Part shown: piece after piece, positions 25,082 to 33,778 of the stretch
How the letters are laid out: each line of letters opens with the position of its first letter
Position numbering within the stretch: position 1 is the stretch's first letter
Assembly: GCA_039980455.1 (NCBI GenBank)
Contig: JBDXCG010000005.1
Span: 144,454-208,453, forward strand
Source: CALINF01 sp039980455
GTDB taxonomy: Bacteria; Pseudomonadota; Gammaproteobacteria; Pseudomonadales; Halieaceae
Reading direction: 5' to 3'
DNA: 64,000 nt
The notes under the pieces: model-generated
What the model was told of the DNA's origin: nothing
What the model saw: only the letters and a program-made list of their open reading frames with translations
Databases searched by the model: none
Made by a program: the position numbers and the translations under genes

Positions 25082-26468
25082 ACAGACGGTGACAACGGGT
25101 ACATTCCTGCGATGGAGTGCAATAGCGGGTGCCTGCGTGTTGCTGTACGGCTGTCCCAGTGCCAGTACACCCACGACACCGCAAATGCCTACTCCGCCAA
25201 GCTCATCGCCACCTTCATCGAGCAGTTCTCCCAGTTCTCCGAGCTCCCCAAGCGATAGTCAGAGCCAAAGTCAGAGCCAGAGTCAGCAACAAAGCGAACA
25301 GCAGAGCCAGAGCGAGAATCAAAGCCAGCAGCAAAGCGAACAACAAAGCCAGGAACAAGGCAGCGAGCAAAGCCAGTCGAGCAGTCAAGGCAGTCAGAGT
25401 AGCGAAGGTTCACCTCAAACAGGTAGCCAGCAAGCGAGCAGTGGAGGCGAGCAGTCGACAAGCGGTGGCCAACAATCAAGTAGTGGTGGTCAGCAGGCGA
25501 GCAATAGCAGTCAATCCAGTTCGGGGCCAACCGGCAATGAAGGTATGGGAGAGTTCCCTCAAGGCGAAGCGCCCGGTATGGAAAGCCCGGGAGCGGCCGG
25601 TGGAGAGACTGGAGAACAGACTGCAGATGCCAGCGGCGCTGGCGGTATGGAAGGCGCAGGTGAATCAGACCCCTCATTTGAATCCGGTGGAGAAGGCGGT
25701 CAAGGTGAATCAGCTGGCCAAGCTGGCGCTGGTGAAGAGCCTGGTTTTGGCGAAGGCGCTGGCGGAGACGCCCTGCCCGATTTAACCGATGAGCCCTCGT
25801 TTGAGGAGGTTCTTGGGGCGATGGAAGATGCCATGGGAGACTCCAGCCAGAGCGGTGGTCAGCAGGGAGAAAGCCAACCAGGCGGTGGTCAGCAAGGTCA
25901 GAGCTCGCCCTCTGGGCAGGGTGATCAAAATGGTCAGAGCGGTCAAAGCGGTGGACAGTACGGACAACAAGGAAGCAGCGGACAGCCCTCAGGTTCACCA
26001 CAAGGCGGCGGATTCCCGGGCTCTGGCAGCGGCTCGCAAGGCCCTCTAACGCCCGCAGAGCAAGTAGCTATTCTAGATGCCCAGCTTGAGCAGGGAACGG
26101 GTGAGTTTGATGCCATGATACTTGAAGAGCAGGCAGAGCAGCGTCAAGCTGCGCGCGAACGCCAACCGACACCACAACCCCAGCCGGCACAGCAGCAATC
26201 GTCTCGAGGCAGCGGTGCAAGCCCCTACGAGGGCGGTATGGCTGAAGCAGGCGGCTATGGAGGTAGTGGCATGGGCGGCGCTAGCCGAGGTGGCGGCCAG
26301 ATGCCCCAGGATACAGCCAAGTACCCTCCCCCAGCTGATATTCCGGCCGGCAATGATGACGACGTTGTCGCCAGACAGCTGCGCGAGGCGGCCATGCGGG
26401 AGCCAGACCCAGCAGTTCGCGAGAAACTGTGGGATGAATACCGCAAGTACAAGGGGATAGACCAATGA
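25062..26468 (+). CDS. Ser/Gln/Gly-rich low-complexity lipoprotein
   Basis: The N-terminus is a lipoprotein signal (VLLYGC, Cys about residue 29). Residues about 35-330 are low complexity: first a Pro/Ser block, then a Ser-Gln block (about 65-105), then Gly/Gln/Ser/Glu-rich stretches. A slightly more ordered segment, DLTDEPSFEEVLGAMEDAMGDS, interrupts it. The C-terminal about 60 residues (DVVARQLREAAMREPDPAVREKLWDEYRKYKG) form a charged helix and may be the only folded part. It could be an extended spacer reaching from the outer membrane. The start overlaps the upstream gene by 20 bp and its stop overlaps the next gene (ATGA). The frame is supported by this coupling and the lipobox. Confidence 0.8.
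   Translation: MTQRNGRQTVTTGTFLRWSAIAGACVLLYGCPSASTPTTPQMPTPPSSSPPSSSSSPSSPSSPSDSQSQSQSQSQQQSEQQSQSENQSQQQSEQQSQEQGSEQSQSSSQGSQSSEGSPQTGSQQASSGGEQSTSGGQQSSSGGQQASNSSQSSSGPTGNEGMGEFPQGEAPGMESPGAAGGETGEQTADASGAGGMEGAGESDPSFESGGEGGQGESAGQAGAGEEPGFGEGAGGDALPDLTDEPSFEEVLGAMEDAMGDSSQSGGQQGESQPGGGQQGQSSPSGQGDQNGQSGQSGGQYGQQGSSGQPSGSPQGGGFPGSGSGSQGPLTPAEQVAILDAQLEQGTGEFDAMILEEQAEQRQAARERQPTPQPQPAQQQSSRGSGASPYEGGMAEAGGYGGSGMGGASRGGGQMPQDTAKYPPPADIPAGNDDDVVARQLREAAMREPDPAVREKLWDEYRKYKGIDQ
25256..25390 (+). repeat. Ser-Gln codon-repeat tract inside the low-complexity lipoprotein gene
   Basis: Short in-frame repeats of AGC CAG / AGT CAG / AGC GAA CAA type encode alternating Ser, Gln and Glu. The units are related but not identical, so the tract is protein-level low complexity with some nucleotide repetition. 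Confidence 0.7.
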
Positions 26469-27676
26469 GGAATATTGCCCCTACTTCTTTACTGTTAGCG
26501 CTGAGCATTTTGCTTGGCGGCTGCGTTAGCCACACGGTCAAAAGCACGTCGGTACCCAGCATCGTCAATGCCTCTGAAGACGTTCCGGAGGAACAACTGC
26601 TGGATGTCGGTATCGTCATTTTTGACCCGGGTCTGGACGACTACGACGAGGATGAGCAGGTCTACCCTGAGGTACGTAGAGCGGAAGCGCGCTACATGCC
26701 CAACCTACTCAGTGAAGCAATACAGAACAGCGGAGCATGGGGAACAGTAAGGGTTGTGCCTACTGCCGACCAGATCAATGACGTGACAGTTGAAGGCACT
26801 ATCCTGCATTCAGATGGAGAGGAACTGCAGTTACTGATAAGGGCCACCGACTCCCGCGGCGAGATCTGGATGAACCGAAAATATACGTCACACGCCAGCC
26901 GCTATGCCTATGACGCTACGACGCGCAATCAATCGGATCCGTTTCAGGCCATCTACAATCGGGTTGCCAACGACCTTCTGATTGAACAAGAGAAACTTAG
27001 CGGGGAGGAGCGCGTGGGCATTCGCACCGTGTCTGAACTGCTGTTCGCCCAGAGTTTTTCAGACGCGGCGTTTCAAGGCTATCTGGATAAAACCCGCAAG
27101 GGACAATACAAAATTGTGCGCCTGCCTGCCGAGGGCGACCCCATGCTTGAACGGGTACGCAGTATCCGCGAACGCGACCAGCTCTTTATAGACACCATGC
27201 AGGAGTACTACGGTAGCTTCAACGGGCAGATGAGTGGTCCCTACCAGGAGTGGCGCAAGCTGAGCTATGAAGAGACCATCGCACTGCAGGAGCTCAAGGC
27301 AGAGAGCACGCGACGCTTAATCGCAGGCGGCGTGGCGGTTCTAGCTGGCATCGCATCCGCTGGCGCAAATGACAACTATAGTCGTGCGGCAGGAAATGTG
27401 GCCATCATAGGCGGAGGCTACCTGCTCAAAAGCGGCCTCGAAAAGCGTAATGAAGCCCAGATTCATGTTCAGGCATTGGAAGAACTTGGCGTATCATTGG
27501 AAGCAGACATTGTCCCCCATGTTATCGAGCTGGACGATCGCTCAGTAATGCTCGACGGCAGCGTTCAGGATCAGTACAACCAGTGGCGCCAGATACTCGC
27601 CGAAATTTACGAGGCAGAGATCGGAGCACTTGAACTTCCGGAAGACACCGCCGCAGGCGGCACGTCCTCTCCCTAA
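26465..27676 (+). CDS. lipoprotein of unknown function with CsgG-like N-terminal pattern
   Basis: The lipobox LLGGC puts Cys at about residue 19. Residues about 40-160 follow a pattern seen in CsgG/PelC-type lipoproteins: DVGIVIFDPG, then a helix, WGTVRVVPTAD, then DVTVEGTILHSDGEELQLLIRATDSRGEIW. That resemblance is only inferred. A conserved-looking middle (about 165-275) is charged and helical. It is followed by a Gly/Ala-rich hydrophobic stretch (about 283-320) that may insert in a membrane, and a charged C-terminus. It starts within the previous stop codon (ATGA overlap). The next gene begins 34 bp later. Confidence 0.8.
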   Translation: MRNIAPTSLLLALSILLGGCVSHTVKSTSVPSIVNASEDVPEEQLLDVGIVIFDPGLDDYDEDEQVYPEVRRAEARYMPNLLSEAIQNSGAWGTVRVVPTADQINDVTVEGTILHSDGEELQLLIRATDSRGEIWMNRKYTSHASRYAYDATTRNQSDPFQAIYNRVANDLLIEQEKLSGEERVGIRTVSELLFAQSFSDAAFQGYLDKTRKGQYKIVRLPAEGDPMLERVRSIRERDQLFIDTMQEYYGSFNGQMSGPYQEWRKLSYEETIALQELKAESTRRLIAGGVAVLAGIASAGANDNYSRAAGNVAIIGGGYLLKSGLEKRNEAQIHVQALEELGVSLEADIVPHVIELDDRSVMLDGSVQDQYNQWRQILAEIYEAEIGALELPEDTAAGGTSSP

Positions 27677-27710
27677 ACTCCGGTCTTCCCGGTAAGGTCA
27701 CATCCACCGC

Positions 27711-29249
27711 ATGTCGTCGCACAACGAACCGGTTCAACCAACGCACTTTGAGGCGCCAGACGCCTCGCCCACGCAGGCCGCGCCTGAACGCAGCAGCACC
27801 CCTGCCGGTGGCGTACCAAACTGGGTAATGCCTGCCCTGGTCGGCCTTGGTGTCGTGGCGATGATTGTGGTGTTTTGGTTGCCAGGGAAGGTCAGCACAC
27901 CGGTGGCCACCCCAGAGATCGAACCAGCCAATGCGAGTGCCACGGTTAATAATGCTGCTGGCAGCTCGCCTGCACCGGCAACGCCTACCGAAGAGGCCTC
28001 ACCCTTTTTAGATGCACAGATGGCCAAGCAGCGCAAAGCGGCACAGGATATGCTTGGGGAGTTACTCGATGTGCAGGAACAGCTGCAGCTGCGCGGCATT
28101 GAACAATGGGCAGCCGAGGAGTATGCCAGCGCCATTGAATTTGCCAATCAGGGCGACGCCTCTTACAAAGAACGAAAGTTCAGCGAGGCTATCACTAGCT
28201 ACGAGCAGGCGCTGACCGGCCTGCTGGCATTGGAAGCATCGATACCCGCAGCACTTGCGGCTCAAATCGAGACAGCCAGAAACGCCATAGAAGCCAGCGA
28301 CGTGGAAGAAGCCGCTGACGCGCTCGCGCGCGGCGAACTGATCGAGCCAGGCAATCCCGAACTTGCCGCTCTAGCGGCGCGCGCCGAGAGACTACCCGAA
28401 CTTATTACCGCTATGGAAGCCGCCAGCACTGCCGAATCAGCAGGCGATCTGGCCACCGCGGAAACCAAACTAACGGAAGCGACAACGATAGACACCCAGC
28501 ATCAGTACGCTGGCGAAGAACTTGCTCGGGTAAAAGCTGCCTATATCAACCAGCAGTTTAACGATGCTATGAGTGATGGCTACGCGGCGCTGGATGAGTC
28601 GCGCTATGACAGTGCACGCAGCGCCTTTCGGCGCGCCGAAGGCCTGCAGCCCGGATCCACAGAGGCAGCCAGCGCACTACAAGAAGTTGCCGCTGCACAA
28701 ACGGCGTCCAGGCTTGCGACACTGCAGCGAGATGGCGACCGATACGAAGGTAGTGAACAGTGGCAGCAGGCGGTTGACGCCTACAAAAAAGCAGCTGAGA
28801 TTGACACTAACATAGCATTTGCGCGCGAGGGTCTTAGGCGCAGCGAATCACGAGCACGGCTGGACAAGCAATTTCGTACTGCCATAGCAGAACCGCAAAG
28901 ACTGTCTGACGTAGCCGTTGCAGAAACAATGGAAAAGCTACTTGGCCAAGCCCAGCGTATTCAGCCTCGAGGCAAGGTGCTCACTGAGCAGATAAATACG
29001 CTAGAGCGCCTGTTGCTGCAGGCTAATACGTCCATCGCCGTGACACTGAAATCTGATATGGAAACCGAGGTGATCGTGTACAAAGTTGCGCGCATGGGTC
29101 GCTTTGACAAGCGCGAGATGACACTACGCCCGGGGACGTATACCGCAGTGGGCACTCGCAACGGCTATCGTGATGTGCGCAAAGAATTCACGATTTCACA
29201 CGACTCGCCACCCGGCATCATCATGATCGCCTGTACGGAATCTATCTAG
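27711..29249 (+). CDS. single-TM membrane protein with TPR-like repeats and PEGA-like C-terminus
   Basis: A short cytoplasmic N-terminus (about 35 residues) leads to one TM helix (about 36-57, VMPALVGLGVVAMIVVFWLP). The rest should be periplasmic. Residues about 100-400 are helical repeats: AIEFANQGDASYKERKFSEA, AIEASDVEEAADALARGELI, SARSAFRRAEGLQP, QQAVDAYKKAAEID. The last about 70 residues (VTLKSDMETEVIVYKV, LRPGTYTAVGTRNGYRDVRK) look like a PEGA domain. The same PEGA theme continues in the next protein, whose ATG follows directly after this stop codon. It probably forms a scaffold in the inner membrane. Confidence 0.82.
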   Translation: MSSHNEPVQPTHFEAPDASPTQAAPERSSTPAGGVPNWVMPALVGLGVVAMIVVFWLPGKVSTPVATPEIEPANASATVNNAAGSSPAPATPTEEASPFLDAQMAKQRKAAQDMLGELLDVQEQLQLRGIEQWAAEEYASAIEFANQGDASYKERKFSEAITSYEQALTGLLALEASIPAALAAQIETARNAIEASDVEEAADALARGELIEPGNPELAALAARAERLPELITAMEAASTAESAGDLATAETKLTEATTIDTQHQYAGEELARVKAAYINQQFNDAMSDGYAALDESRYDSARSAFRRAEGLQPGSTEAASALQEVAAAQTASRLATLQRDGDRYEGSEQWQQAVDAYKKAAEIDTNIAFAREGLRRSESRARLDKQFRTAIAEPQRLSDVAVAETMEKLLGQAQRIQPRGKVLTEQINTLERLLLQANTSIAVTLKSDMETEVIVYKVARMGRFDKREMTLRPGTYTAVGTRNGYRDVRKEFTISHDSPPGIIMIACTESI

Positions 29250-31325
29250 ATGTCAGACCCCTCCTCTAATCACAAAGATACTATCGAGGCGGTTGCCTTC
29301 CAACCGCTATCAGAAGCTGCGCCTGCACAGAAGCAGGGGATCAATAAGGTCCGCGTGGCCGGAATCACTATTGCCATCATTTTTCTGGTAATCATGCTTT
29401 TTCTGCTCACCTCTCGCTCGGTGCAAATTACGGTCGTGGCTGAGGCTGAAAGCGAGCGCGATGTATCGATTCAGGGCCTCTACCTGCCGTTTGGTTCGCG
29501 CTATCTGATGCGCCCGGGTAGCTATACCGTAGCCGCGACTGCCGATGGCTACTACGACCTGGAAACTGAACTCATAGTGACCGAGCAAGACAGCCAGAAT
29601 CTTGAGCTGGTGATGCAACCACTGCCTGGACTGCTGACTATCGGCAGCGAACCTGCCGGAGCGCGCGTGCTCGTAGATGGCCAGGAACTGGGTGAGACCC
29701 CGCTAGTCGACACACCCGTGGATGCCGGTGCACACACGCTCACGCTAGAAATGGAACGCTACCAACCGCTGGAACAGCAACTAGACGTGACCGGCAGGCA
29801 GGTGCAGCAAGTGCTGGAGCTCAATCTGGAACCGGCGTGGGCTGAGATTACGGTAGCCAGTGAGCCTGATGGAGCGGCAATATTAATTGATGGTGAGCAA
29901 GCCGGCACCACGCCTGCCACCTTGGAAGTACTGCAAGGCGAACATCAACTGATCATTCAAGCTGCAGGCTTTTCCAGCGCAATGCAGGACCTTGAAGTTG
30001 TGGCGCAACAAGCTCAAGACTTGGGTAACTTTGTTCTGGAACCGGCATCGGGTGTGGTCAACCTTACCAGTACTCCCGAGGGCGCGAATGTCACCGTTAA
30101 CGGCGAGTTCAGAGGCCAGACCCCAGTCACATTAGAGCTCTCTCCCGAACGCAGTCATCGCTTGAGTCTATCCAGGCCAGGGTACCGTCGTCACACTGAG
30201 ACACTGGAGATGGCCGCTGCGAGCACCCTAGACAAGAGCATCACCCTGAAAGCACAGCTGGGCGAGGTCAAACTCGCAGTGCAGCCGTCGCAAGCGAAGG
30301 TCTCTATTAATGGCCGTTCCGTAGGCAATGGTAGTCGCACGATTTCGTTACCCGCCTACCAACATTCGATTGAAGTCTCGCTGGCAGGTTATGCAACTGT
30401 GCGCAAACGAGTAACACCGCGGCCGGGTCTGCAGCAGTTGATCGAGTTCAACCTGCAAACTGAGCAGGAGGCTCGAGCGGCGCGCATCAAGCCCCAGATC
30501 ACTACTGCAGTGGGCCAATCGCTGCTGCTATTTAACCCAGCCGATAGCCCGCGCAGTGAATTCACCATGGGTGCCTCACGCCGGGAGCCTGGTCGCCGTG
30601 CAAACGAGGTGTTGCACCCCGTAGCGCTGGAGCGCAGTTTTTATCTGCAGACAACTGAGGTGACCAACGCCCAATTTCGCCAGTTCCAGTCAGACCACGA
30701 CTCGGGTCAAATTGAAGGCAATAGTCTCAATCGCGAACATCAGCCCGTTGTGCAAGTGAGCTGGCAGCAAGCTACCCAGTTCTGTAACTGGCTTAGCCGC
30801 AAGGAGGGGTTGCCGCCCTTCTACCGTGAAAATAAAGGTATCGTGACGGGATACAATCGATCTGCAACTGGCTATCGTTTACCCACAGAAGCAGAGTGGG
30901 CCTGGGCGGCCCGCGTTGAGGGCGACACGGTGAAGAAGTTCACCTGGGGCGACAACTTCCCGCCCTCCAGTGCCGTGGAAAACTATGCCGACAATACGTC
31001 GGCGTATGTTACGGGCCGCATACTCAACGGCTACACTGATGGCCATGTCGTTAGCGCACCCGTGGGTACATTCCCAGCTACTAGCAAGGGACTCTTTGAC
31101 CTCGGTGGCAATGTCGCTGAGTGGATACACGACGTGTATATCATTCCATCGGCCAACGACAAAACAGCCGTTGACCCGCTTGGCAGCCAGTCGGGTGATA
31201 ACTACGTCATTCGAGGGGCCAGCTGGTCACTCAGCAAGTTGACCGAACTGAGATTGTCATTCCGGGATTATGGGCAAGCCGGTCGCGATGACGTAGGATT
31301 TCGGATTGCACGCTATGCGGAGTAA
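29250..31325 (+). CDS. membrane protein with PEGA repeats and a formylglycine-enzyme (SUMF1) domain
   Basis: This 691-aa protein has one TM helix (about residues 30-51). Then come about five PEGA repeats (about 60-410; units such as SEPAGARVLVDGQELGETP, SEPDGAAILIDGEQAGTTP, STPEGANVTVNGEFRGQTP). The C-terminal about 260 residues form an FGE-sulfatase/SUMF1 domain: TTEVTNAQFRQF, PVVQVSWQQATQFCNWLS, GYRLPTEAEWAWAAR, GLFDLGGNVAEWIHD, DVGFRIAR. True FGE needs an active-site Cys pair near the end. I see only one Cys in this domain (QFCNW), so it is more likely a structural or binding member than a sulfatase activator. The gene abuts both neighbours exactly. Confidence 0.9.
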   Translation: MSDPSSNHKDTIEAVAFQPLSEAAPAQKQGINKVRVAGITIAIIFLVIMLFLLTSRSVQITVVAEAESERDVSIQGLYLPFGSRYLMRPGSYTVAATADGYYDLETELIVTEQDSQNLELVMQPLPGLLTIGSEPAGARVLVDGQELGETPLVDTPVDAGAHTLTLEMERYQPLEQQLDVTGRQVQQVLELNLEPAWAEITVASEPDGAAILIDGEQAGTTPATLEVLQGEHQLIIQAAGFSSAMQDLEVVAQQAQDLGNFVLEPASGVVNLTSTPEGANVTVNGEFRGQTPVTLELSPERSHRLSLSRPGYRRHTETLEMAAASTLDKSITLKAQLGEVKLAVQPSQAKVSINGRSVGNGSRTISLPAYQHSIEVSLAGYATVRKRVTPRPGLQQLIEFNLQTEQEARAARIKPQITTAVGQSLLLFNPADSPRSEFTMGASRREPGRRANEVLHPVALERSFYLQTTEVTNAQFRQFQSDHDSGQIEGNSLNREHQPVVQVSWQQATQFCNWLSRKEGLPPFYRENKGIVTGYNRSATGYRLPTEAEWAWAARVEGDTVKKFTWGDNFPPSSAVENYADNTSAYVTGRILNGYTDGHVVSAPVGTFPATSKGLFDLGGNVAEWIHDVYIIPSANDKTAVDPLGSQSGDNYVIRGASWSLSKLTELRLSFRDYGQAGRDDVGFRIARYAE

Positions 31326-31589
31326 ATGATGAATCACAATAAATTGGCAGCGTCCTTCCTGCTGGCACTATCTGTTGCTGGCACGGCCGCTTGGGCTCAG
31401 CAACCCACTGCATCCACCACCACTGCAGAATCGCCAGCACCAGCAGTTAAAGAACCCAGTACAACGACCACACCCGCGCCCCGGGCCGACGAAAGACCCG
31501 TTGCAGATGCCAACGGAAATCCCTACGACTACCAGTCTTCCGAAGAAATATCGGAAGATCTGTCGGTCTCCTTCCCTGTGGATATATAG
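31326..31589 (+). CDS. small exported Thr/Pro-rich protein
   Basis: This 87-aa protein has a Sec signal (SFLLALSVAGTAAWAQQ, cleavage after AWA). The mature about 60 residues are Thr/Pro/Ala-rich, then acidic (SSEEISEDLSVSFPVDI). The ATG follows the previous stop directly, and the next gene starts 9 bp later, so it is embedded in the operon. There is no recognised family; it may be a small periplasmic partner of the machine. Confidence 0.75.
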   Translation: MMNHNKLAASFLLALSVAGTAAWAQQPTASTTTAESPAPAVKEPSTTTTPAPRADERPVADANGNPYDYQSSEEISEDLSVSFPVDI

Positions 31590-31598
31590 GAACCGCAC

Positions 31599-32396
31599 AT
31601 GAAAAACCGCATGTCGTCAGAGTTTATCTTCCAGCTGTTTGCCTTACTGATTGCCGTTATCGTCGTTCACGCCTTGTATGTGGGTGTCATCAGACCCAGC
31701 GCCGATGCAGAGATTGAGCAGCAAATGGAACTGCAAGCTTCGGGTGCAGATTTCGTGCCGGAGAGGTCGCTCACGGTCGTGATTCGAGACTTTGAACAAG
31801 AGGCCTGTTTCATCATGCTCATCTGGGCGCTCGCCATTATGGGCTATAAGGGCAGACGCACCATGGAAGAGCAGGCTATTTTAGATCGGAACCTCGTGGA
31901 TATCCCAGACGGTACCAGCGTGTTACCAGAGGATGCACGCGAATACAGTAGGTCGCTGGAAGCCTTGCCAGCGCAGGAGCAAGACTTTTTGCTACCTCGA
32001 ACTCTGCTGTCGGCATTACAGCGGTTTGCCACGACCGGCAGTATTCAGGCCGTATCAGACACGATCAAGGAGCAGTGTGAAGCAGAGTCAGACAGACTGG
32101 ATTCGGAACTGTCGATGGTGCGCTATATTGCCTGGGCGATTCCCTCCATCGGGTTTATCGGTACCGTGCGCGGTATCGGCGATGCACTCGGTCAGGCTTA
32201 TAAAGCCGTGGAAGGCGATATCTCCGGGGTGACTGTGAGCCTGGGTGTCGCCTTCAACTCTACTTTCGTCGCCCTGGTGCTTAGCATCATCATTATGTTC
32301 TGCTTACATCAGTTGCAGTTGTCGCAGGAGCGACTGGTACTGGATTGCCAGCGTTACGCCGACAAGCGCCTGATGCGTCACCTGGTATCTCACTAA
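31599..32396 (+). CDS. MotA/TolQ/ExbB-family proton channel protein
   Basis: This is an inner-membrane ion-channel subunit of 265 aa. TM1 lies at about residues 9-31 and TM2 at about 69-85. A cytoplasmic domain (about 86-172) follows, then TM3 at about 176-196 (YIAWAIPSIGFIGTVRGIG) and TM4 at about 211-236 (VTVSLGVAFNSTFVALVLSI). The TM3 P-x-I-G-F-I-G-T-V-x-G-I motif and the Ala/Ser-rich TM4 are the hallmarks of the ExbB/TolQ/MotA pore. No ordinary exbD/tolR/motB gene lies nearby. The two vWA proteins encoded just downstream carry an ExbD-like helix and are the obvious partners (inference). AGGA precedes the start by 8 nt. Its stop overlaps the next start by one base (TAATG). Confidence 0.93.
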   Translation: MKNRMSSEFIFQLFALLIAVIVVHALYVGVIRPSADAEIEQQMELQASGADFVPERSLTVVIRDFEQEACFIMLIWALAIMGYKGRRTMEEQAILDRNLVDIPDGTSVLPEDAREYSRSLEALPAQEQDFLLPRTLLSALQRFATTGSIQAVSDTIKEQCEAESDRLDSELSMVRYIAWAIPSIGFIGTVRGIGDALGQAYKAVEGDISGVTVSLGVAFNSTFVALVLSIIIMFCLHQLQLSQERLVLDCQRYADKRLMRHLVSH

Positions 32397-33766
32397 TGAC
32401 CGTAGCCTTTCTCGACACCAATGACGCCTCGCTGCAATTGTGGTGCGGCGACAACCACCTGCAGAGTCCGGGCTATGCGCTGCTGGAAGGTGGAAAAAAC
32501 TACCAATTTGGCACTGGCGCGCGGGCCGCCGCGCGACTGCAACCACGCAATATCAATACTCGCTTCTGGTGGCAGCTGAATATGGAGCCCCTGCAACCGG
32601 CTCTGGGTCCAGCTCGCCACACTGGCGACTTGGTACATGCGCACTTGCAAGCGATGCATGAAGAAGTCGACAAGCCGGATGAGTGGGTGCTGGCCGTGCC
32701 GGGCAGTATGCAAAGAGATCAGCTGAGTTTGCTGCTTGGCATCATTGGCCAATGTCCATTCGACGCAGTGGGTCTGGTCAATCGCAGCGTAGCGCTTGCC
32801 AGTACGCTGGGCGGGTCAGGTCGGATTTTTCATCTGGAAGTTCAACTTCACCAGGCTTTGTTATCTGAGCTCGCTGAGAGTAACGGCGTGGTGGAATTAA
32901 AACGCGCTGTTCCTCTGCCCGGTTGCGGTATGTTGCAGTTACAGGAGCGACTGGTGGAGACCATCGCCGCTGCCTTTATTCGTCAAACTCGATTTGACCC
33001 TAGACGCAAGGCAGAGACAGAACAAGCGCTCTACGACCGCCTTCCAGAGGCGCTACAAACACTTGCATCGCAGGCTGAAACCAACCTCGAGGTAAATGGT
33101 TACAGGGCGCGAGTGAATCGCAGTGACCTGTCAGCTGCGGGTCAACGCCTGTTCGAAGCAGCGCCCGAGGCGATGGGTGTTGCCAAACCAGACGATCGAA
33201 TCATGCTCGATCCGCTTTCACACCTGCTGCCAGGCCTGATAGATAAGTTCAACGACCCCATCGTGCTGGAGCCGCGTGCGCTGCATAAGGTACTCACCGC
33301 ACAGGCAGACCACATTATTCAGCGCAACGAGACGCTGAGCTTCATGACGGCATTGCCCTGCCTTGCTCAAGCAACTGCCCCAAAGCCTGTCGAGCCAGCG
33401 CAGAGTGCCAACGAACCCGCTGACTTCGAGACTCCAATAGTTGAAAGTAGTGCTTCAGCAACGAACGAATCTGCTGCTGATTCCAGTGAGGGTACTTCCC
33501 CTGCCCCCAGTCAGCAGACCGAACTACACCCTCCTACGCATGCGCTAATTCAGGACCAGGCCATACCGCTGCACTCGGCTGGCACAGAATTAGCGACCGG
33601 TTGCATTGTCATTCACAACGGACGCTTCTGGCACCTGAGTGGCGCAAACTCTGCACAGGCTAAGGTTAATGGCGAAGCGCTTTCGGATACGGGCAGGCTC
33701 AACCGTGGCGACACCCTCGTGCTCCCCGGTGGTGCAAGCGTTCACATGATCGAAGTCCTCTCCTAA
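32396..33766 (+). CDS. degenerate Hsp70/actin-fold protein with FHA-like C-terminus
   Basis: This 456-aa protein has no signal or TM and is probably cytoplasmic. The N-terminal about 330 residues read like an actin/Hsp70 fold: the opening strand MTVAFLDTNDASLQLW resembles the phosphate-1 region, EWVLAVPGSMQRDQLSLLLGII the Hsp70 VPAxF..xQR segment, and DAVGLVNRSVALA the EPTAAA segment. The usual Gly-rich nucleotide loops look weak, so ATP binding is doubtful. A Ser/Thr/Pro/Ala linker (about 340-385) leads to about 70 residues (CIVIHNGRFWHLSG, AKVNGEALSDTGRLNRGDTLVLPG) resembling a FHA fold without the canonical GR/SxxH. The start overlaps the channel gene's stop. Both domain calls are inferences. 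Confidence 0.78.
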   Translation: MTVAFLDTNDASLQLWCGDNHLQSPGYALLEGGKNYQFGTGARAAARLQPRNINTRFWWQLNMEPLQPALGPARHTGDLVHAHLQAMHEEVDKPDEWVLAVPGSMQRDQLSLLLGIIGQCPFDAVGLVNRSVALASTLGGSGRIFHLEVQLHQALLSELAESNGVVELKRAVPLPGCGMLQLQERLVETIAAAFIRQTRFDPRRKAETEQALYDRLPEALQTLASQAETNLEVNGYRARVNRSDLSAAGQRLFEAAPEAMGVAKPDDRIMLDPLSHLLPGLIDKFNDPIVLEPRALHKVLTAQADHIIQRNETLSFMTALPCLAQATAPKPVEPAQSANEPADFETPIVESSASATNESAADSSEGTSPAPSQQTELHPPTHALIQDQAIPLHSAGTELATGCIVIHNGRFWHLSGANSAQAKVNGEALSDTGRLNRGDTLVLPGGASVHMIEVLS

Positions 33767-33778
33767 GGCTGCGCAGCG

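Noticed and set aside
25256..25390. Repeat tract considered as a CRISPR-like or satellite array
   Set aside because: The units are short, in frame and unequal, with no spacer structure; it is a protein-coding simple tract.
25189..26001. 270-aa open frame on the minus strand opposite the low-complexity lipoprotein
   Set aside because: It is Arg/His/Leu-rich with no domain, signal or ribosome-binding site, and it mirrors the Ser/Gln codon repeats of the real gene.
30600..31325. SUMF1 domain considered as an active formylglycine-generating enzyme
   Set aside because: The usual late Cys pair is not visible and no sulfatase gene is nearby.
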